From NCBI RefSeq assembly GCF_014645695.1, contig NZ_BMMF01000015.1, forward strand, positions 62,001 to 126,000: a DNA stretch of 64,000 nucleotides, given 5' to 3'. Under the pieces are notes generated by a model. It saw nothing but the letters and a program-made list of their open reading frames with translations. It did not search any database and was not told where the DNA came from. Below, in pieces: positions 15,897 through 25,624 of the stretch. Position numbers and translations under genes: made by a program. The stretch is from Salinarimonas ramus. GTDB taxonomy: Bacteria; Pseudomonadota; Alphaproteobacteria; Rhizobiales; Beijerinckiaceae. Each line of letters begins with the position of its first letter. The first letter of the stretch is position 1.

Positions 15897-18800
15897 ATGG
15901 AAGACGAGCGGCGTGCAATACCAGCGAGCGAGGCCGGACGCGACGTGCTGATGCCGTCGCTCCTCGTGGGGGTCATGATCCTGATCTTCGCGTGGACCGG
16001 CTGGAGCCAGCGCGACCGCGAGCACGTGGGGATGCTCGTCCTGTCCGAGCTGGAAAGCGCGGTCGGCGATCACCGTGCGCTCGCGATCCGCACCGGCAAG
16101 CTCCTGCTACGATCCCGTCTCGAGCCGCACGAGAGGGACGCGCTCGCAACCGAGCGCGCGCAGATCGCGGCGGAACTGGCCGGGGCGAGCGAGACCGCGC
16201 TCGTCCTTCTTGAGAGCACGGAGATGGCCGAGCGCGAGCGATACGCCAGAGCCGTCACCTCGCTCGGGGACAGGATCGGAGGGGCTCTCGCCCTCGCTGC
16301 TGGCCTCGACCTCCGGGAAGGCGATCTCCAGCTCGGCGAAGCTGTCGCTGCCGCCGCCGCGCGCACGGCAGTTGAACTGAATCGAGAGCTGACGACCAAA
16401 ATCTCCAGGAAGTCGCAGCAGGACACGCACGTCCTCCAGGACGTGATGGCTCTGCTCACCGCGCTCGTCGTTGTCGCCTATCTGGCTCTCTCGGTTCTGC
16501 CGGCACGCGCTCGTTTTATCGCCGAAGCGAAACGGCTTGCCGAGCTCCGGGACGAGGTCTGGACGCTCTCGACCATCGCCCGCAAGACCCAGAGCGCCGT
16601 GATCGTCACCGATGCGCTCGGACGGGTGACCTGGGTCAACGAGGCCTTCACTTGCATCTCCGGGTTCGGGATCGAAGACGTGAGGGGACGCACGCCAGGC
16701 TCAGTCCTGCAATGCGAGCAGACGGACGCAAGGACCGTCTCGGCGATCCGCGGCGCGTTGAGAAACCGAGAGCCGATTCGCTGCGAGATCCTCAATCGCG
16801 CAAGTGAGGGCCGGCTCTACTGGCTGGATCTGGACATCCAGCCGCTTCACGACCAACGAGGTACGTTCACCGGGTTCCTTGCAGTCGAGAGCGACGTCAC
16901 CGAGCGCAAGACGCTGCTTCTTGCCGTGGAGGAGCGCAACCGCGATCTCGAGACCATGTCCGAGATCGCGCGGATCGGTGTCTGGACCTGGAGCCATGGG
17001 CGGTTCCACCCCAACTTCTCGGCCGAGGCGCAGATCGTGCTCGCCGGACTCTGCGACAGGAAGAGCCCTCGGCTTGCGTTGCTCGCGGCCTTGCCTCCTG
17101 CGCGCCGTCGGGAACTAGCAGGCCATCTTCTCGCCTGCGCGCGCGGCGAGGTGCCGGCCTTCGCTGCCAATTTTCCCATCGGCGAGCCGGGAGGCGTGCA
17201 GCGCTGGCTGCGGATCACCGCGCGTCTCGACGCGCAGAAGGGCGAGCTCATCGGCTCGGTTCAGGATGTCAGCGATCTGGTCTCGGCGCATCGCGAAGCG
17301 CACGTGGCGAAGACACGTCTCGAGCTTGCGGCCCACAGCGCGCGCCTCGGTCCCTTCGAGTGGAATCTCGACTCGGGTATCTTCTGGACGGGGGAAGCCT
17401 GGTGGCTCAATCTCGGATTTGAGGAAGTACCCAAAATTGATAATTTGGATAGCATCATTGTTCTCGCGCACCCGGCCGATCGTGCCGATCTCGTCTGCGC
17501 CATCGAGGCATGCCAGGGCGATCCGGCAAGGACGCTGAGCGCGGCCTTTCGGATGATGATTGATGGCGGCGAGCACCGCTGGGTCGAGATCGTCGCTCGC
17601 AATACCTGCGATGGCGGGGAACGCGTCGGGCGCATCTCCGGGATTATGAGAGACATACACGAGGAGCGCGCAGCCGCGGAACAGGCGCTCTTCGCCGCCT
17701 CCCACGATCTTCTGACCGGGCTGCCGAACCGAGCGGAGTTGAAGCGTCGCACCGCGTCCGCACTCGAGGAGGATGCGCCCGGCGGGTCCGTCGCCGTGAT
17801 GCTGCTCGATCTCGACCGCTTCAAGGCCGTGAACGACACCTTCGGCCACGCAACCGGGGACGAGGTTCTCGTCGAGGTCGGGGCGCGTCTGCGCGCGTGC
17901 GTTCGCGATCGTGATCTCGTCGCTCGACTTGGCGGCGACGAGTTCGCGGTCCTGGTCAGGAGCGAGCGAGAACTCGAGAAGGATTGCGCGGCGATTTGCG
18001 AGCGCATCATCGAAGCCGTTTGTCGTCCGATCTCGATCGGGGAGCGCCGGATCCAGATCGGAACCAGCGTCGGGATCGCGATCAGCGGGGTCTACGGCCA
18101 CGCTCCCGATCCCCTTCTGCGCAACGCCGACGCCGCGCTCTACAAGGCCAAGGCCTCCGGAAAAGGCCAGTTCTGCTTCTTCGACGAAAAGCTTGCGGCG
18201 AAAGAGGCCGATCGTCGCGTCCTGCAGGCGGATCTGCGCGATGCGCTGGAGCGGAACGAGCTGCAGCTGTTCTATCAGCCCGAGATCGACCTCGCGACGG
18301 GCCGCGTCCGCGCCGCGGAGGCGCTGCTTCGCTGGATGCACCCCGAGCACGGCCTCGTCGCGCCCGACAGGTTCATCCCGATCGCCGAGGAGACCGGGCT
18401 GATCGTCCCGATCGGGAACTGGGCGATCGAGACCGCTTGCCGTGAGGCGGCCTCCTGGCCCGATGACGTGATGGTGGCCGTCAATCTCTCGGCGGCGCAA
18501 GTCGGGAAGGTCGATCTCGTCAGCATCGTTCAGAACGCCCTCGCGGACGCGGGCATAGCGCCGTCGCGTCTGGAGATCGAGGTGACCGAAAGCCTCTTCC
18601 TGACGGCCGATCCAGCCCTCCTGCGCGATCTCGAGCACCTCGACGCGATGGGGGTACGCCTCGCCCTGGACGACTTCGGAACGGGCTACTCGTCGCTCTC
18701 CTATCTCCAGAGGCTGCCGTTCAAGCGCATCAAGATCGACCGCAGCTTCGTTGCCGGCATCACCGAGGATCCCCGTGCCATGGCCATCACGAAGGCCGTC

Positions 18801-19016
18801 ATCGATCTTGCCGCCGCGCTCGGAATCGAGACGACGGCAGAAGGGGTCGAGACGTCCGCCCAGCGCAGGCTCCTGGCCGAGCACGGCTGCACGCACGCGC
18901 AGGGGTTTCTGTTCGGCAAGCCTCGCCCCAGGATCGAATTACCCGCGGCTGGGGAAGGCGCCAATGTCGTCGCTGGTCCGTGGGCCGCGCAGCGGGATAA
19001 TGCCTCGAATTTATAA
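15897..19016 (+). CDS. Membrane-anchored PAS-GGDEF-EAL c-di-GMP protein
   Basis: The protein has 1039 residues. A membrane helix at about 20-38 and another at about 180-203 bracket a helical periplasmic segment. A PAS domain follows (V-T-W-V-N-E-A-F-T-C-I-S-G-F, about 235-340), then one or two further PAS-like regions (about 350-590). The GGDEF domain (about 600-765) has an intact G-G-D-E-F at about 679 and the inhibitory R-D-R-D site five residues before it. The EAL domain (about 780-1020) has E-A-L-L-R-W near 808 and D-D-F-G-T-G-Y-S. Both catalytic motifs look complete, so it could make and degrade c-di-GMP. It follows cheZ by 95 bases and may connect taxis with motility or attachment. Confidence 0.93.
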   Translation: MEDERRAIPASEAGRDVLMPSLLVGVMILIFAWTGWSQRDREHVGMLVLSELESAVGDHRALAIRTGKLLLRSRLEPHERDALATERAQIAAELAGASETALVLLESTEMAERERYARAVTSLGDRIGGALALAAGLDLREGDLQLGEAVAAAAARTAVELNRELTTKISRKSQQDTHVLQDVMALLTALVVVAYLALSVLPARARFIAEAKRLAELRDEVWTLSTIARKTQSAVIVTDALGRVTWVNEAFTCISGFGIEDVRGRTPGSVLQCEQTDARTVSAIRGALRNREPIRCEILNRASEGRLYWLDLDIQPLHDQRGTFTGFLAVESDVTERKTLLLAVEERNRDLETMSEIARIGVWTWSHGRFHPNFSAEAQIVLAGLCDRKSPRLALLAALPPARRRELAGHLLACARGEVPAFAANFPIGEPGGVQRWLRITARLDAQKGELIGSVQDVSDLVSAHREAHVAKTRLELAAHSARLGPFEWNLDSGIFWTGEAWWLNLGFEEVPKIDNLDSIIVLAHPADRADLVCAIEACQGDPARTLSAAFRMMIDGGEHRWVEIVARNTCDGGERVGRISGIMRDIHEERAAAEQALFAASHDLLTGLPNRAELKRRTASALEEDAPGGSVAVMLLDLDRFKAVNDTFGHATGDEVLVEVGARLRACVRDRDLVARLGGDEFAVLVRSERELEKDCAAICERIIEAVCRPISIGERRIQIGTSVGIAISGVYGHAPDPLLRNADAALYKAKASGKGQFCFFDEKLAAKEADRRVLQADLRDALERNELQLFYQPEIDLATGRVRAAEALLRWMHPEHGLVAPDRFIPIAEETGLIVPIGNWAIETACREAASWPDDVMVAVNLSAAQVGKVDLVSIVQNALADAGIAPSRLEIEVTESLFLTADPALLRDLEHLDAMGVRLALDDFGTGYSSLSYLQRLPFKRIKIDRSFVAGITEDPRAMAITKAVIDLAAALGIETTAEGVETSAQRRLLAEHGCTHAQGFLFGKPRPRIELPAAGEGANVVAGPWAAQRDNASNL

Positions 19017-19331
19017 CGTAAACAGCCCTGCACACCGATAGGCGTTCGCGTCTTTGATGCGAGCCATCAGGTTCATTATCCTCTTTTACTTTGTGCCATA
19101 CTGGATGATTGCGGCGTCTCATTCCGATCGGCGAGGGAATTTTATCAAAAAACCAAATATATATTTATACGCTGACATAAATGGTTTCCAACGCAATCGG
19201 TCGGGTTCTCATGACAAACGAGGGAATGGCTATCATGCGAGGCCACCCTCAATCTATCGAGCGAATACTCCCGGCTCGACAGCGCACTGCAGTTCACGCT
19301 CCGTTCGGTCACGTCCCCGGTGAGGGCGCGA
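19017..19331. other. AT-rich intergenic patch, no recognisable gene
   Basis: The segment around 19050-19250 is strikingly AT-rich for this genome (for example AAAAAACCAAATATATATTT near 19146). Frames through it look random. It may be a relic of foreign DNA, a nucleoid-protein binding region or a promoter upstream sequence. No repeats or integrase remnants are seen. Confidence 0.5.
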
Positions 19332-19421
19332 TTACGTCGATAGGATTAACAGGGCGAGCATGATGCCCGACAGCGTCGAGCCAAGCGCGACCACCGTTGC
19401 CGTTTTCGAACGGTATTGCAC
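19332..19421 (-). CDS. Possible 29-residue single-helix membrane protein
   Basis: A GTG start at 19421 preceded by GAGGGAG at five bases opens a frame encoding a basic N-terminus (V-Q-Y-R-S-K-T) and one hydrophobic helix (A-T-V-V-A-L-G-S-T-L-S-G-I-M-L-A-L-L-I-L). The ribosome site and the membrane-like composition argue for a real small protein. There is no homologue I can name. It stands alone next to the AT-rich patch. Confidence 0.4.
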   Translation of the reverse strand: MQYRSKTATVVALGSTLSGIMLALLILST

Positions 19422-19695
19422 ACGATCTCCCTCACGCCCCCGGCCGAGGCCCCCTTGGGAGCACATTTGATTATAGCAAATGATCGCTTGCCGCTGCCGC
19501 AATCTGTCAAGGTCGCCTAAGGCGTTAGGCGGAGTGACAATGCGACGCACAATACCTCGACGACGACATTCTGTGGATCGGCGGCGGGGTTTCGCGCCGA
19601 TCGGCGCGGGGTCCCAGTCCTGAAGGACATCCCTTTACAGGGCTCCGCCGCGGGAAGGCGGGGTCCCGCGATGGAGCCGAGTGACAGGAGCGAGC

Positions 19696-20007
19696 ATGAG
19701 ACCGACCGCGACGCGTATTTGCTGCATGATCGGCGGCCTCTTTATCGCGGCCCCGGTCTTCGCGCTCGTCGACATGCCCGGGCACGAGGGTGAGGACCTC
19801 TCGGCCGAGCAGAAGAAGGAGCTGATCCCGCGCACCGAACGATTTCGGGAGGAGCTTCCAGCGATGCTCAAGGAGATATCGGCGGCTCTCGACGAACTTC
19901 GGAGCAAGGCCCGGTCCGAGGGCAACGAGGACATCGCCCAGCTGGCGAGCGAGATCATGACGCACGCCCGGACCGAGGAACTGGTACTCTACCCGCCTCG
20001 CTGCTGA
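19696..20007 (+). CDS. Secreted hemerythrin-like small protein, probably frameshifted at the C-terminus
   Basis: The ATG at 19696 has AGGAG six bases upstream. The 103-residue product has a signal peptide (R-P-T-A-T-R-I-C-C-M-I-G-G-L-F-I-A-A-P-V-F-A), then P-G-H-E-G-E-D-L-S-A-E-Q and a helical domain ending H-A-R-T-E-E-L-V-L-Y-P-P-R-C. The T-E-E-x-V-L-Y-P motif is typical of hemerythrin-like helices. Directly after the stop, another frame continues L-L-I-G-D-Y-L-A-A-T-N-V-R-E-Q to a stop at 20048. That is what should follow Y-P-A-(S) in this kind of protein. A single missing base near 19990 explains the break, so it is either a young pseudogene or a sequencing error. Confidence 0.6.
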   Translation: MRPTATRICCMIGGLFIAAPVFALVDMPGHEGEDLSAEQKKELIPRTERFREELPAMLKEISAALDELRSKARSEGNEDIAQLASEIMTHARTEELVLYPPRC

Positions 20008-20088
20008 TCGGCGATTATCTCGCGGCGACCAACGTACGCGAGCAGTGACATCCGCCGGCGCTGCACTCTCATCGCAGCTCGAGCGTCC

Positions 20089-20496
20089 TCACCGAAGACC
20101 GTCTGCCGGACGGTCCCCGGGTCCCGTCGTGGCGCGTGCGCGCGCCAGCGAGGCGACGACGATCCAGAACACGAGACGAAGCGTCAGCGCTCCCAGCGTG
20201 CGCGTTTCCCATGGCGCCCCACCGAGCACATGCCAGCCGAAAGCCCCCATGACGACGACGAGCGCCCCGACGATCAGCCACGCCAGCAGCCGCCCCCACG
20301 ATTTCGATAGAAAGATGCCGATCCCGGCGATTACGTAGAGAAAGCCGGAGGCGAAGTTGAACCAGAGCACGAGCGGGACGACCGCTCCTGCCGCTGCCCT
20401 GGCGTCAGTAGGCCCAAACAGCACCATGCCTCCGGAGAACAGCGTCATCAGGCCGAAGACGACGGCGAAGCCGCCGAGAAAACGGTTGCGTGTCAT
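20089..20496 (-). CDS. Four-helix integral membrane protein of unknown function
   Basis: The protein has 135 residues with four hydrophobic segments (about 6-28, 36-62, 66-88, 100-120) and a polar C-terminal tail. The pattern resembles small DoxX-like or DUF membrane proteins, but I cannot place it. Its ATG overlaps the stop of the RND pump gene (ATGA), making it the last gene of the TetR-adaptor-pump operon. It may be an accessory of the pump. Confidence 0.75.
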   Translation of the reverse strand: MTRNRFLGGFAVVFGLMTLFSGGMVLFGPTDARAAAGAVVPLVLWFNFASGFLYVIAGIGIFLSKSWGRLLAWLIVGALVVVMGAFGWHVLGGAPWETRTLGALTLRLVFWIVVASLARARATTGPGDRPADGLR

Positions 20497-23400
20497 GTGA
20501 TCACCTTCGGTTTGGAGCGACTGAGCCCGAAATCGTCGAGGATGGCGTAGAGCGCCGGAAGCACCATCAGGACCAGGACGGTCGAGGCCAGCAGGCCGAA
20601 GACGACCGAGATCACCAGGGGCTTGAGCGTCTGCGCCTGCGTGCTCGTCTCGAGCAGAAGCGGCGCCATTCCCATGATGGTCGTCGACACGGAGACGAAG
20701 ATCGGGCGAAAGCGCGCCCGGGCCGCGAGCCCCGCCGCTTCGGCGACGGCCAGTCCCTCCAGCGCCCGCTCCTTCGTAACCTGGACCATCAGGATCGAGT
20801 TGTTCACCACGATGCCGGCGAGCGAGGCGGCGCCCACGAGCGAGGGCATCGAGATGTCGTAGCCCATCAGTACATGGCCCCAGATCGCCCCGAGGAAGGC
20901 GAGCGGGATCGTCGCCATGACGATGAGCGGCTCGACGTAGCTGCGGAACATGAACGAGAGCACCACGAAGATGCCGACGAGACCGATGGCGAAGCCCCGC
21001 AGAATCGACGCGACGGTCTCGGCGGAGTTCGCGCTCTGCCCGCCGATGGCGAAGCTCGTTCCGGGCAGGCTCCCGGTGAGATCCGGCAGGAAGTCCCGGG
21101 CGATCGCGGTGACGATGGCGTCCGCGTTGGCGATCCGGCCGTCGACCTCGGCCTGGACTCTCACCGTCCTCACGCCGTTCACGTGCGTTATGGTCGACCA
21201 GCCCTGCGCCTCCTCAATGGTCGCCACCGTCGAGAGCGGCACCGTCCCGCCCCCGGGCAGGGCGATCGTGAACGCCTCCAGATCCGCACGCGCGTCGCGA
21301 TCGGCGGCCGCCTGGACGATCTCGATCTCGTGGGCGACATCCCCCTCCCGCACGGTCATGATCGTGGTCCCGAGGAATGCGGCGCGCAGCTGCCCGGCGA
21401 TCTCCGCCGTCGTGAGCCCCAGCGCATGTGCGCCCCGCGCGAGCTCGAGCCGCAGCTCAGGCGTTCCGGGCCTCAGATCCACCGAGGCGTTGCGCACGCC
21501 GCGGTAGGTCTCGAGCTCCGCCAGCGTCGCGAGCCCGGCCGACCGGAGCCTCCCCAGATCGGGGCCGGAGAGGCGTATCTCCACGGCGATCCCCTGCGGT
21601 CCGATCCCCGGCTCGGTCAGGACGAGCGAGCGCACACCCGGCAGCGGACCGATGGCGGCGCGCCATCGGGCGATCAGGTCGTCGAGGGTCGTCGTTCGCG
21701 TTTCCGCTCCGAGCAGGTCCGCCGACACGGTGGCGACGTGCGCGCCGCTCTCGCCTGCGGCGGGATTGTAGTTGAAGCGCGTGATCGTCCGCTTGACGAG
21801 CGGCGCGCCTTCGGGCTGTGCGGGCGACAGCTCGCGGTTCACCTCGTCGAGGGCGGCGACCACCTGTTCCGCCACCTCGCCCGTGCGTGCGAGCGGCGTG
21901 CCCGCCGGCATCAGGATGCGGGCCTCGAGCACGTCGCCATCGATGTCGGGCATCGCCTCCCGCTCGACCAGCCCGCCCGCCAGCGCGCCGACGGTGACGA
22001 TCAGCGCGGCCGCGACGACCCCCGCCACGAGATAGCGCCGGGCGATGGCGAAGTCGGCCATTCGTCCGACGCCCCGCTCGCGCAGGGTGGCGAACGCCGC
22101 GTCGAACCGCGCCCGGAACCGAGACGGCGCGCTCTGCGTGCTCCGCAGGCCGTGCTGGAGGTGGTGCGGCAGGATGAGGAAGGCCTCGACCAGGCTCGCC
22201 GCGAGCGCGGCGACGAGGACGACCGGCAGCACCTCCAGAACCGCGCCGAGCTCGCCCGCGAGGAACGAGAGCGGCGCGAAGACCGCAACCGTCGTCAGGA
22301 ACGACGACATCACCCCCGGAGCCACGGCGCCGACGCCCTTCACGACCGAGGCGACCGAGATCCCCTCTCGCGCCGCCTCCACGGCGACGGAGTCGGAGAT
22401 CACGATGGAATCGTCCATCACGATGCCGATCGCCATGAGGAGCGCGACGAGCGTCATCATGTTGATGGAGAGGCCCAGCAGCGCCATCGCGAGGAAGGCC
22501 CCCAGGAGCGCCACGGGCAGCCCCATCGCGGCCCAGATCGCGAAGCCCGGACGGAAGAAGAGCGTCATCACTGCGAAAACCAGGACGAGCCCGATCACGC
22601 CGTTCTTCACCAGCATCGCCAGCCGGTCGCGCACGATGCTCGTCATGTCCTGCACCACCTCGAGCCGGATCCCCTCGGGAAGGGCCGCGTTCTCGGCCGC
22701 GACGAGCGCCGTCAGGCTGTCGAGCGCGCGCAGCGCATCGGCCTCCAGCGGCTTGTGCACGGCGAGCAGCACGGCGCGCTTTCCGTCGACGTAGGCCCGC
22801 TCCTCCGCCGGCGCGTACTCTTCCTCGATCGTCGCGATCTGCCCGAGTGTCAGCGTGGCGCCCTCGGGCAGGGTCAGCACGGGGATGTCGCTCAGCGCCG
22901 CGATGCTGCGCCGCTCCTCCGTGAAGCGCAGGCGCAGATCGGAGGCCGCCGTCTCCAGCTCGCCCGCCGGAAGATCGACGCTTTGCGCCTCGATCGTGGC
23001 CGCGAGCCCCGCGGCCGACAGGCCGTGCTGCTCGAGGACCGCCCGGGGGACCTCGATCCGCAGCTGCCGCTGGCCGATCCCGTCGACCGTCACGCGCGCG
23101 ACCTCGGGCAGGGCCGCGATCGCGTCCTCGAGGCGCAGGGCGACGCGGTCGAGCTCGCGTTCCGGCAGGTCGCCCGAGATCGCCACGGAGGCGACCCGGT
23201 CCGTGCGGTGCAGCTCGCGAACGATCGGCGGATCGGCGCGGTGCGGGAGATCGTCGATCGCCGCCGCCTCCGTCCGGATCTCGTTGACGAAGCGCAGGGC
23301 GTCGGCGCCGGCGCTCATCGTCGCCACGGCGCGGGCGCGGTTGTCCTGCGCCGTGCAGGTCAGCTCCTCCAGGCCCTCGACCGGCTGCAGCGCGGTCCAA

Positions 23401-23594
23401 AGCGGGCGGCAGATCGCATCCTCCACGTCGCCCGCGGCGCCGCCGCGATAGACGACCACGATCTCGGCCTCGACGGGGCGGAAGTCGGGGAAGGTCTCGC
23501 GCTTCAGGCCCGGAGCCGCCATCACGCCCGCCGCGATGAACAGGACGAGCAGCAGGTTGGCGGCGGTCGGGTGAGCGGCGAACCAGCGGATCAC
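20493..23594 (-). CDS. RND-family efflux permease
   Basis: The protein has 1033 residues with the usual duplicated RND layout: one N-terminal helix (residues 10-28), a large periplasmic domain, a six-helix block (about 335-520), then the same again. The N-terminal R-E-T-F-P-D-F-R-P matches the entry motif of this superfamily. The proton-relay aspartates are present in helix 4 (G-I-V-M-D-D-S-I-V-I). The P-A-L-Y near the end is also typical. It resembles less-studied RND subfamilies (heterogeneous efflux) more than AcrB. It overlaps the adaptor gene by four bases. No outer-membrane factor gene is next to it. Confidence 0.92.
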   Translation of the reverse strand: MIRWFAAHPTAANLLLVLFIAAGVMAAPGLKRETFPDFRPVEAEIVVVYRGGAAGDVEDAICRPLWTALQPVEGLEELTCTAQDNRARAVATMSAGADALRFVNEIRTEAAAIDDLPHRADPPIVRELHRTDRVASVAISGDLPERELDRVALRLEDAIAALPEVARVTVDGIGQRQLRIEVPRAVLEQHGLSAAGLAATIEAQSVDLPAGELETAASDLRLRFTEERRSIAALSDIPVLTLPEGATLTLGQIATIEEEYAPAEERAYVDGKRAVLLAVHKPLEADALRALDSLTALVAAENAALPEGIRLEVVQDMTSIVRDRLAMLVKNGVIGLVLVFAVMTLFFRPGFAIWAAMGLPVALLGAFLAMALLGLSINMMTLVALLMAIGIVMDDSIVISDSVAVEAAREGISVASVVKGVGAVAPGVMSSFLTTVAVFAPLSFLAGELGAVLEVLPVVLVAALAASLVEAFLILPHHLQHGLRSTQSAPSRFRARFDAAFATLRERGVGRMADFAIARRYLVAGVVAAALIVTVGALAGGLVEREAMPDIDGDVLEARILMPAGTPLARTGEVAEQVVAALDEVNRELSPAQPEGAPLVKRTITRFNYNPAAGESGAHVATVSADLLGAETRTTTLDDLIARWRAAIGPLPGVRSLVLTEPGIGPQGIAVEIRLSGPDLGRLRSAGLATLAELETYRGVRNASVDLRPGTPELRLELARGAHALGLTTAEIAGQLRAAFLGTTIMTVREGDVAHEIEIVQAAADRDARADLEAFTIALPGGGTVPLSTVATIEEAQGWSTITHVNGVRTVRVQAEVDGRIANADAIVTAIARDFLPDLTGSLPGTSFAIGGQSANSAETVASILRGFAIGLVGIFVVLSFMFRSYVEPLIVMATIPLAFLGAIWGHVLMGYDISMPSLVGAASLAGIVVNNSILMVQVTKERALEGLAVAEAAGLAARARFRPIFVSVSTTIMGMAPLLLETSTQAQTLKPLVISVVFGLLASTVLVLMVLPALYAILDDFGLSRSKPKVIT

Positions 23595-24898
23595 GGCGTC
23601 TCCTCCACGACCGAGAGGGGCGTGCCCGGAAGCGCGGGGGAGAGATCGTCGAGGACGACCGACTCGCCGGCGGCCAGCCCTCCGGCGATCACCGCCTCCC
23701 CGTGCTGGCGAAAGGCGACCCGCACCCGACGGGCGTCCAGCCGCCCCTCCTCGTCGCGCACGTAGACCGTGTCGCCGCCATGCACGGCCTCTTCCGGAAC
23801 GACGACGCTCGGCGGGAGCGGCGGACCGGTGAGGGTCGCCTCCACGTACATGTTGGGCACGAGCGGGAGGCGCGCGGGCGGGGCGGCGCCGGCATACGGA
23901 TCGTCCACGCTGACAACGACCCGGACCGATCGCGCCTGCGGGTCGAGCTCTCCCTCCACCCGGCGGACCCGGCCGCGCCAGACCTGCTCGGGATGCGAGA
24001 CGAGGCGAAGGACGGCTTCTATCCGCTCCGCCGGGCCTTCCCGCAAGGCGGCGAGCGGGTCGACATCGTCGTCGTGGGCGGAGCCGAGCAGCCGCACGAA
24101 GGAGTCGAGCGGCACGTGCGCCACCACCTCCGCCCGGTCCACGCCGTGGCCGACGAGAAGCCGCTGGCCGATGTTGACGTACTCGAACCGCTCGATCTCG
24201 ACCGTGTCGACGCGGATGTCGATGGGCGCCGTGATCGCCGTATGCTCCAGGTCCCGCCGCGCCCGCGCGAGCGCCGCCTCGACGCGCGCGACCTGCGCCG
24301 CGAGGCGGTCGCGCCGTGACGGCAGCAGGGTGAGGGTGTTGCGCAGCTCGGCCACCGTGCGACGGATCTGAAGCGTGGCGCGCTCCTGCTCGTCCGCCCG
24401 CGTCTGCGGCACGGTCCCCCGCTCGACGAGGGCGCGGGTGCGGGCGAGCTCCTCTTCCGTGAGTGCGAGCCGCTCTTCCTCCAGCGCGAGAATGCGCCGG
24501 GTGTTCTCTTCTTCCGCGGCGAGCTGCGCCTTCTCCGCCTCGAGCCCCGCCAGATCGGCCTCGGCCTGGGCGATCGCCAGGCGATAGTCGGCGGGGTCGA
24601 TCTCCAGGACCTTCGTCCCCGCCAGGATCAGGCGCCCGGACTCGAGCTCGGGATGGCGGAAGACGATCCGCCCCGCGACCTCGGCCACTGCGGTCCAGGT
24701 CTCGCTCGCCCGGGCGTTGCCCCAGCCCCGGGCCACGGGCCGCACCTCCTCCATGCGGGCTTCGACGACACGCACCGCTACCGCGGACGGCGTCGCTTGC
24801 GTCTTCTCCGGGCCAGGCGCGCGTGCGACGAAGAAAGCCGCGACGGTGAGCCCAGCGAGGATCGGCACGAGAAACAGAAGCAGCCTGAACCTCGTCAT
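23591..24898 (-). CDS. RND periplasmic adaptor (membrane fusion protein, HlyD type)
   Basis: The protein has 435 residues with an N-terminal membrane anchor (L-L-L-F-L-V-P-I-L-A-G-L-T-V-A-A-F-F-V), half-lipoyl motifs (V-A-E-V-A-G-R-I-V-F-R and T-A-I-T-A-P-I-D-I-R-V), and a long antiparallel coiled coil rich in E-A-E and L-A-x-x-E-E (about 110-240). Beta-barrel and membrane-proximal domains follow. It links the pump to an outer-membrane channel. It overlaps tetR and the pump gene at either end with four-base overlaps, so the three are co-expressed. Confidence 0.92.
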   Translation of the reverse strand: MTRFRLLLFLVPILAGLTVAAFFVARAPGPEKTQATPSAVAVRVVEARMEEVRPVARGWGNARASETWTAVAEVAGRIVFRHPELESGRLILAGTKVLEIDPADYRLAIAQAEADLAGLEAEKAQLAAEEENTRRILALEEERLALTEEELARTRALVERGTVPQTRADEQERATLQIRRTVAELRNTLTLLPSRRDRLAAQVARVEAALARARRDLEHTAITAPIDIRVDTVEIERFEYVNIGQRLLVGHGVDRAEVVAHVPLDSFVRLLGSAHDDDVDPLAALREGPAERIEAVLRLVSHPEQVWRGRVRRVEGELDPQARSVRVVVSVDDPYAGAAPPARLPLVPNMYVEATLTGPPLPPSVVVPEEAVHGGDTVYVRDEEGRLDARRVRVAFRQHGEAVIAGGLAAGESVVLDDLSPALPGTPLSVVEETP

Positions 24899-25509
24899 GG
24901 CTCGTCTCCCGCGGTCCGCGTCGTCATCAATCGCAGTTGTTCCTTCGCGAGGCGGGCTCCCTCCTCCGCGAGATCGAAGCTGCGCCCGCTGATCGACCAG
25001 CGCACGACGAGACCCTGGAGCAGCGCGATGACGAGAAAGGCGGCGTCCTGCGGATCGACGTCCGGACGCATCAGGCCCGTCTCCCTCGCCCGGGACGCAT
25101 GCTCCGCGATCATCCGATGAAAGCGCGTCAGCAGACCGTGAAATATCGTCCGCAGGCCCTCGTTCCTGGCGTGCAGCTCCCGGGAGAACAGAATCGCCGG
25201 GATCGCGGGCGTGCCCTGGATCAAGCGCAGCTGCGCCTCGACCAGGGCCTGGATCTCGTCGATCGGTGTATCGCCCGAGCCGTGCGCGGCCTTCCAGCGC
25301 GCCTCCATCATCGTCCCGATCCGCGTGGCGACCGCCTCCCAGAGGTTCTGCTTCTTGGGGAAGTGCCGGAAGACGCCGGGCTGCGTGAGACCGATCTCCT
25401 CGGCGACGGAGTCGATCGTGAGCCGCTCCGGCCCGAGCCGGTCCGCGATGAGCAGAGCCGCCTCGACGATTTCGGCCTTACGGTCCTCGGCGGATTTGCG
25501 GGTGCGCAT
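24895..25509 (-). CDS. TetR-family transcriptional regulator
   Basis: The protein has 204 residues. The N-terminal helix-turn-helix is textbook: I-V-E-A-A-L-L-I-A-D-R-L-G, T-I-D-S-V-A-E-E-I-G-L-T-Q-P-G-V-F-R-H-F-P-K-K. The C-terminal ligand domain resembles those of AcrR/TetR_C types (L-I-Q-G-T-P-A-I-P-A-I-L-F-S-R-E-L-H). It is the first gene of the efflux operon and has a palindromic operator directly in front, so it probably represses itself and the pump until an inducer binds. Confidence 0.92.
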   Translation of the reverse strand: MRTRKSAEDRKAEIVEAALLIADRLGPERLTIDSVAEEIGLTQPGVFRHFPKKQNLWEAVATRIGTMMEARWKAAHGSGDTPIDEIQALVEAQLRLIQGTPAIPAILFSRELHARNEGLRTIFHGLLTRFHRMIAEHASRARETGLMRPDVDPQDAAFLVIALLQGLVVRWSISGRSFDLAEEGARLAKEQLRLMTTRTAGDEP

Positions 25510-25521
25510 TCGTGCTCTCTA

Positions 25522-25543
25522 AGTTAGCGTCTAGTCACTAACT
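25522..25543. promoter_or_regulatory. Palindromic operator of the efflux operon
   Basis: AGTTAG-CGTCTAGTCA-CTAACT is an inverted repeat centred about 24 bases upstream of the tetR start. It is the only clear dyad in the tetR/DUF2249 intergenic gap and lies where the tetR promoter must be. TetR-family repressors typically bind such dyads; the link to this TetR is inferred. Confidence 0.6.
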
Positions 25544-25624
25544 AATTGCGGCTCGCACCAAGTCAAGGGGGACGATGCTCGATCGGAGGCGCCCGCACGG
25601 AAGTGGAGATCGCCCCTGCTCTCT

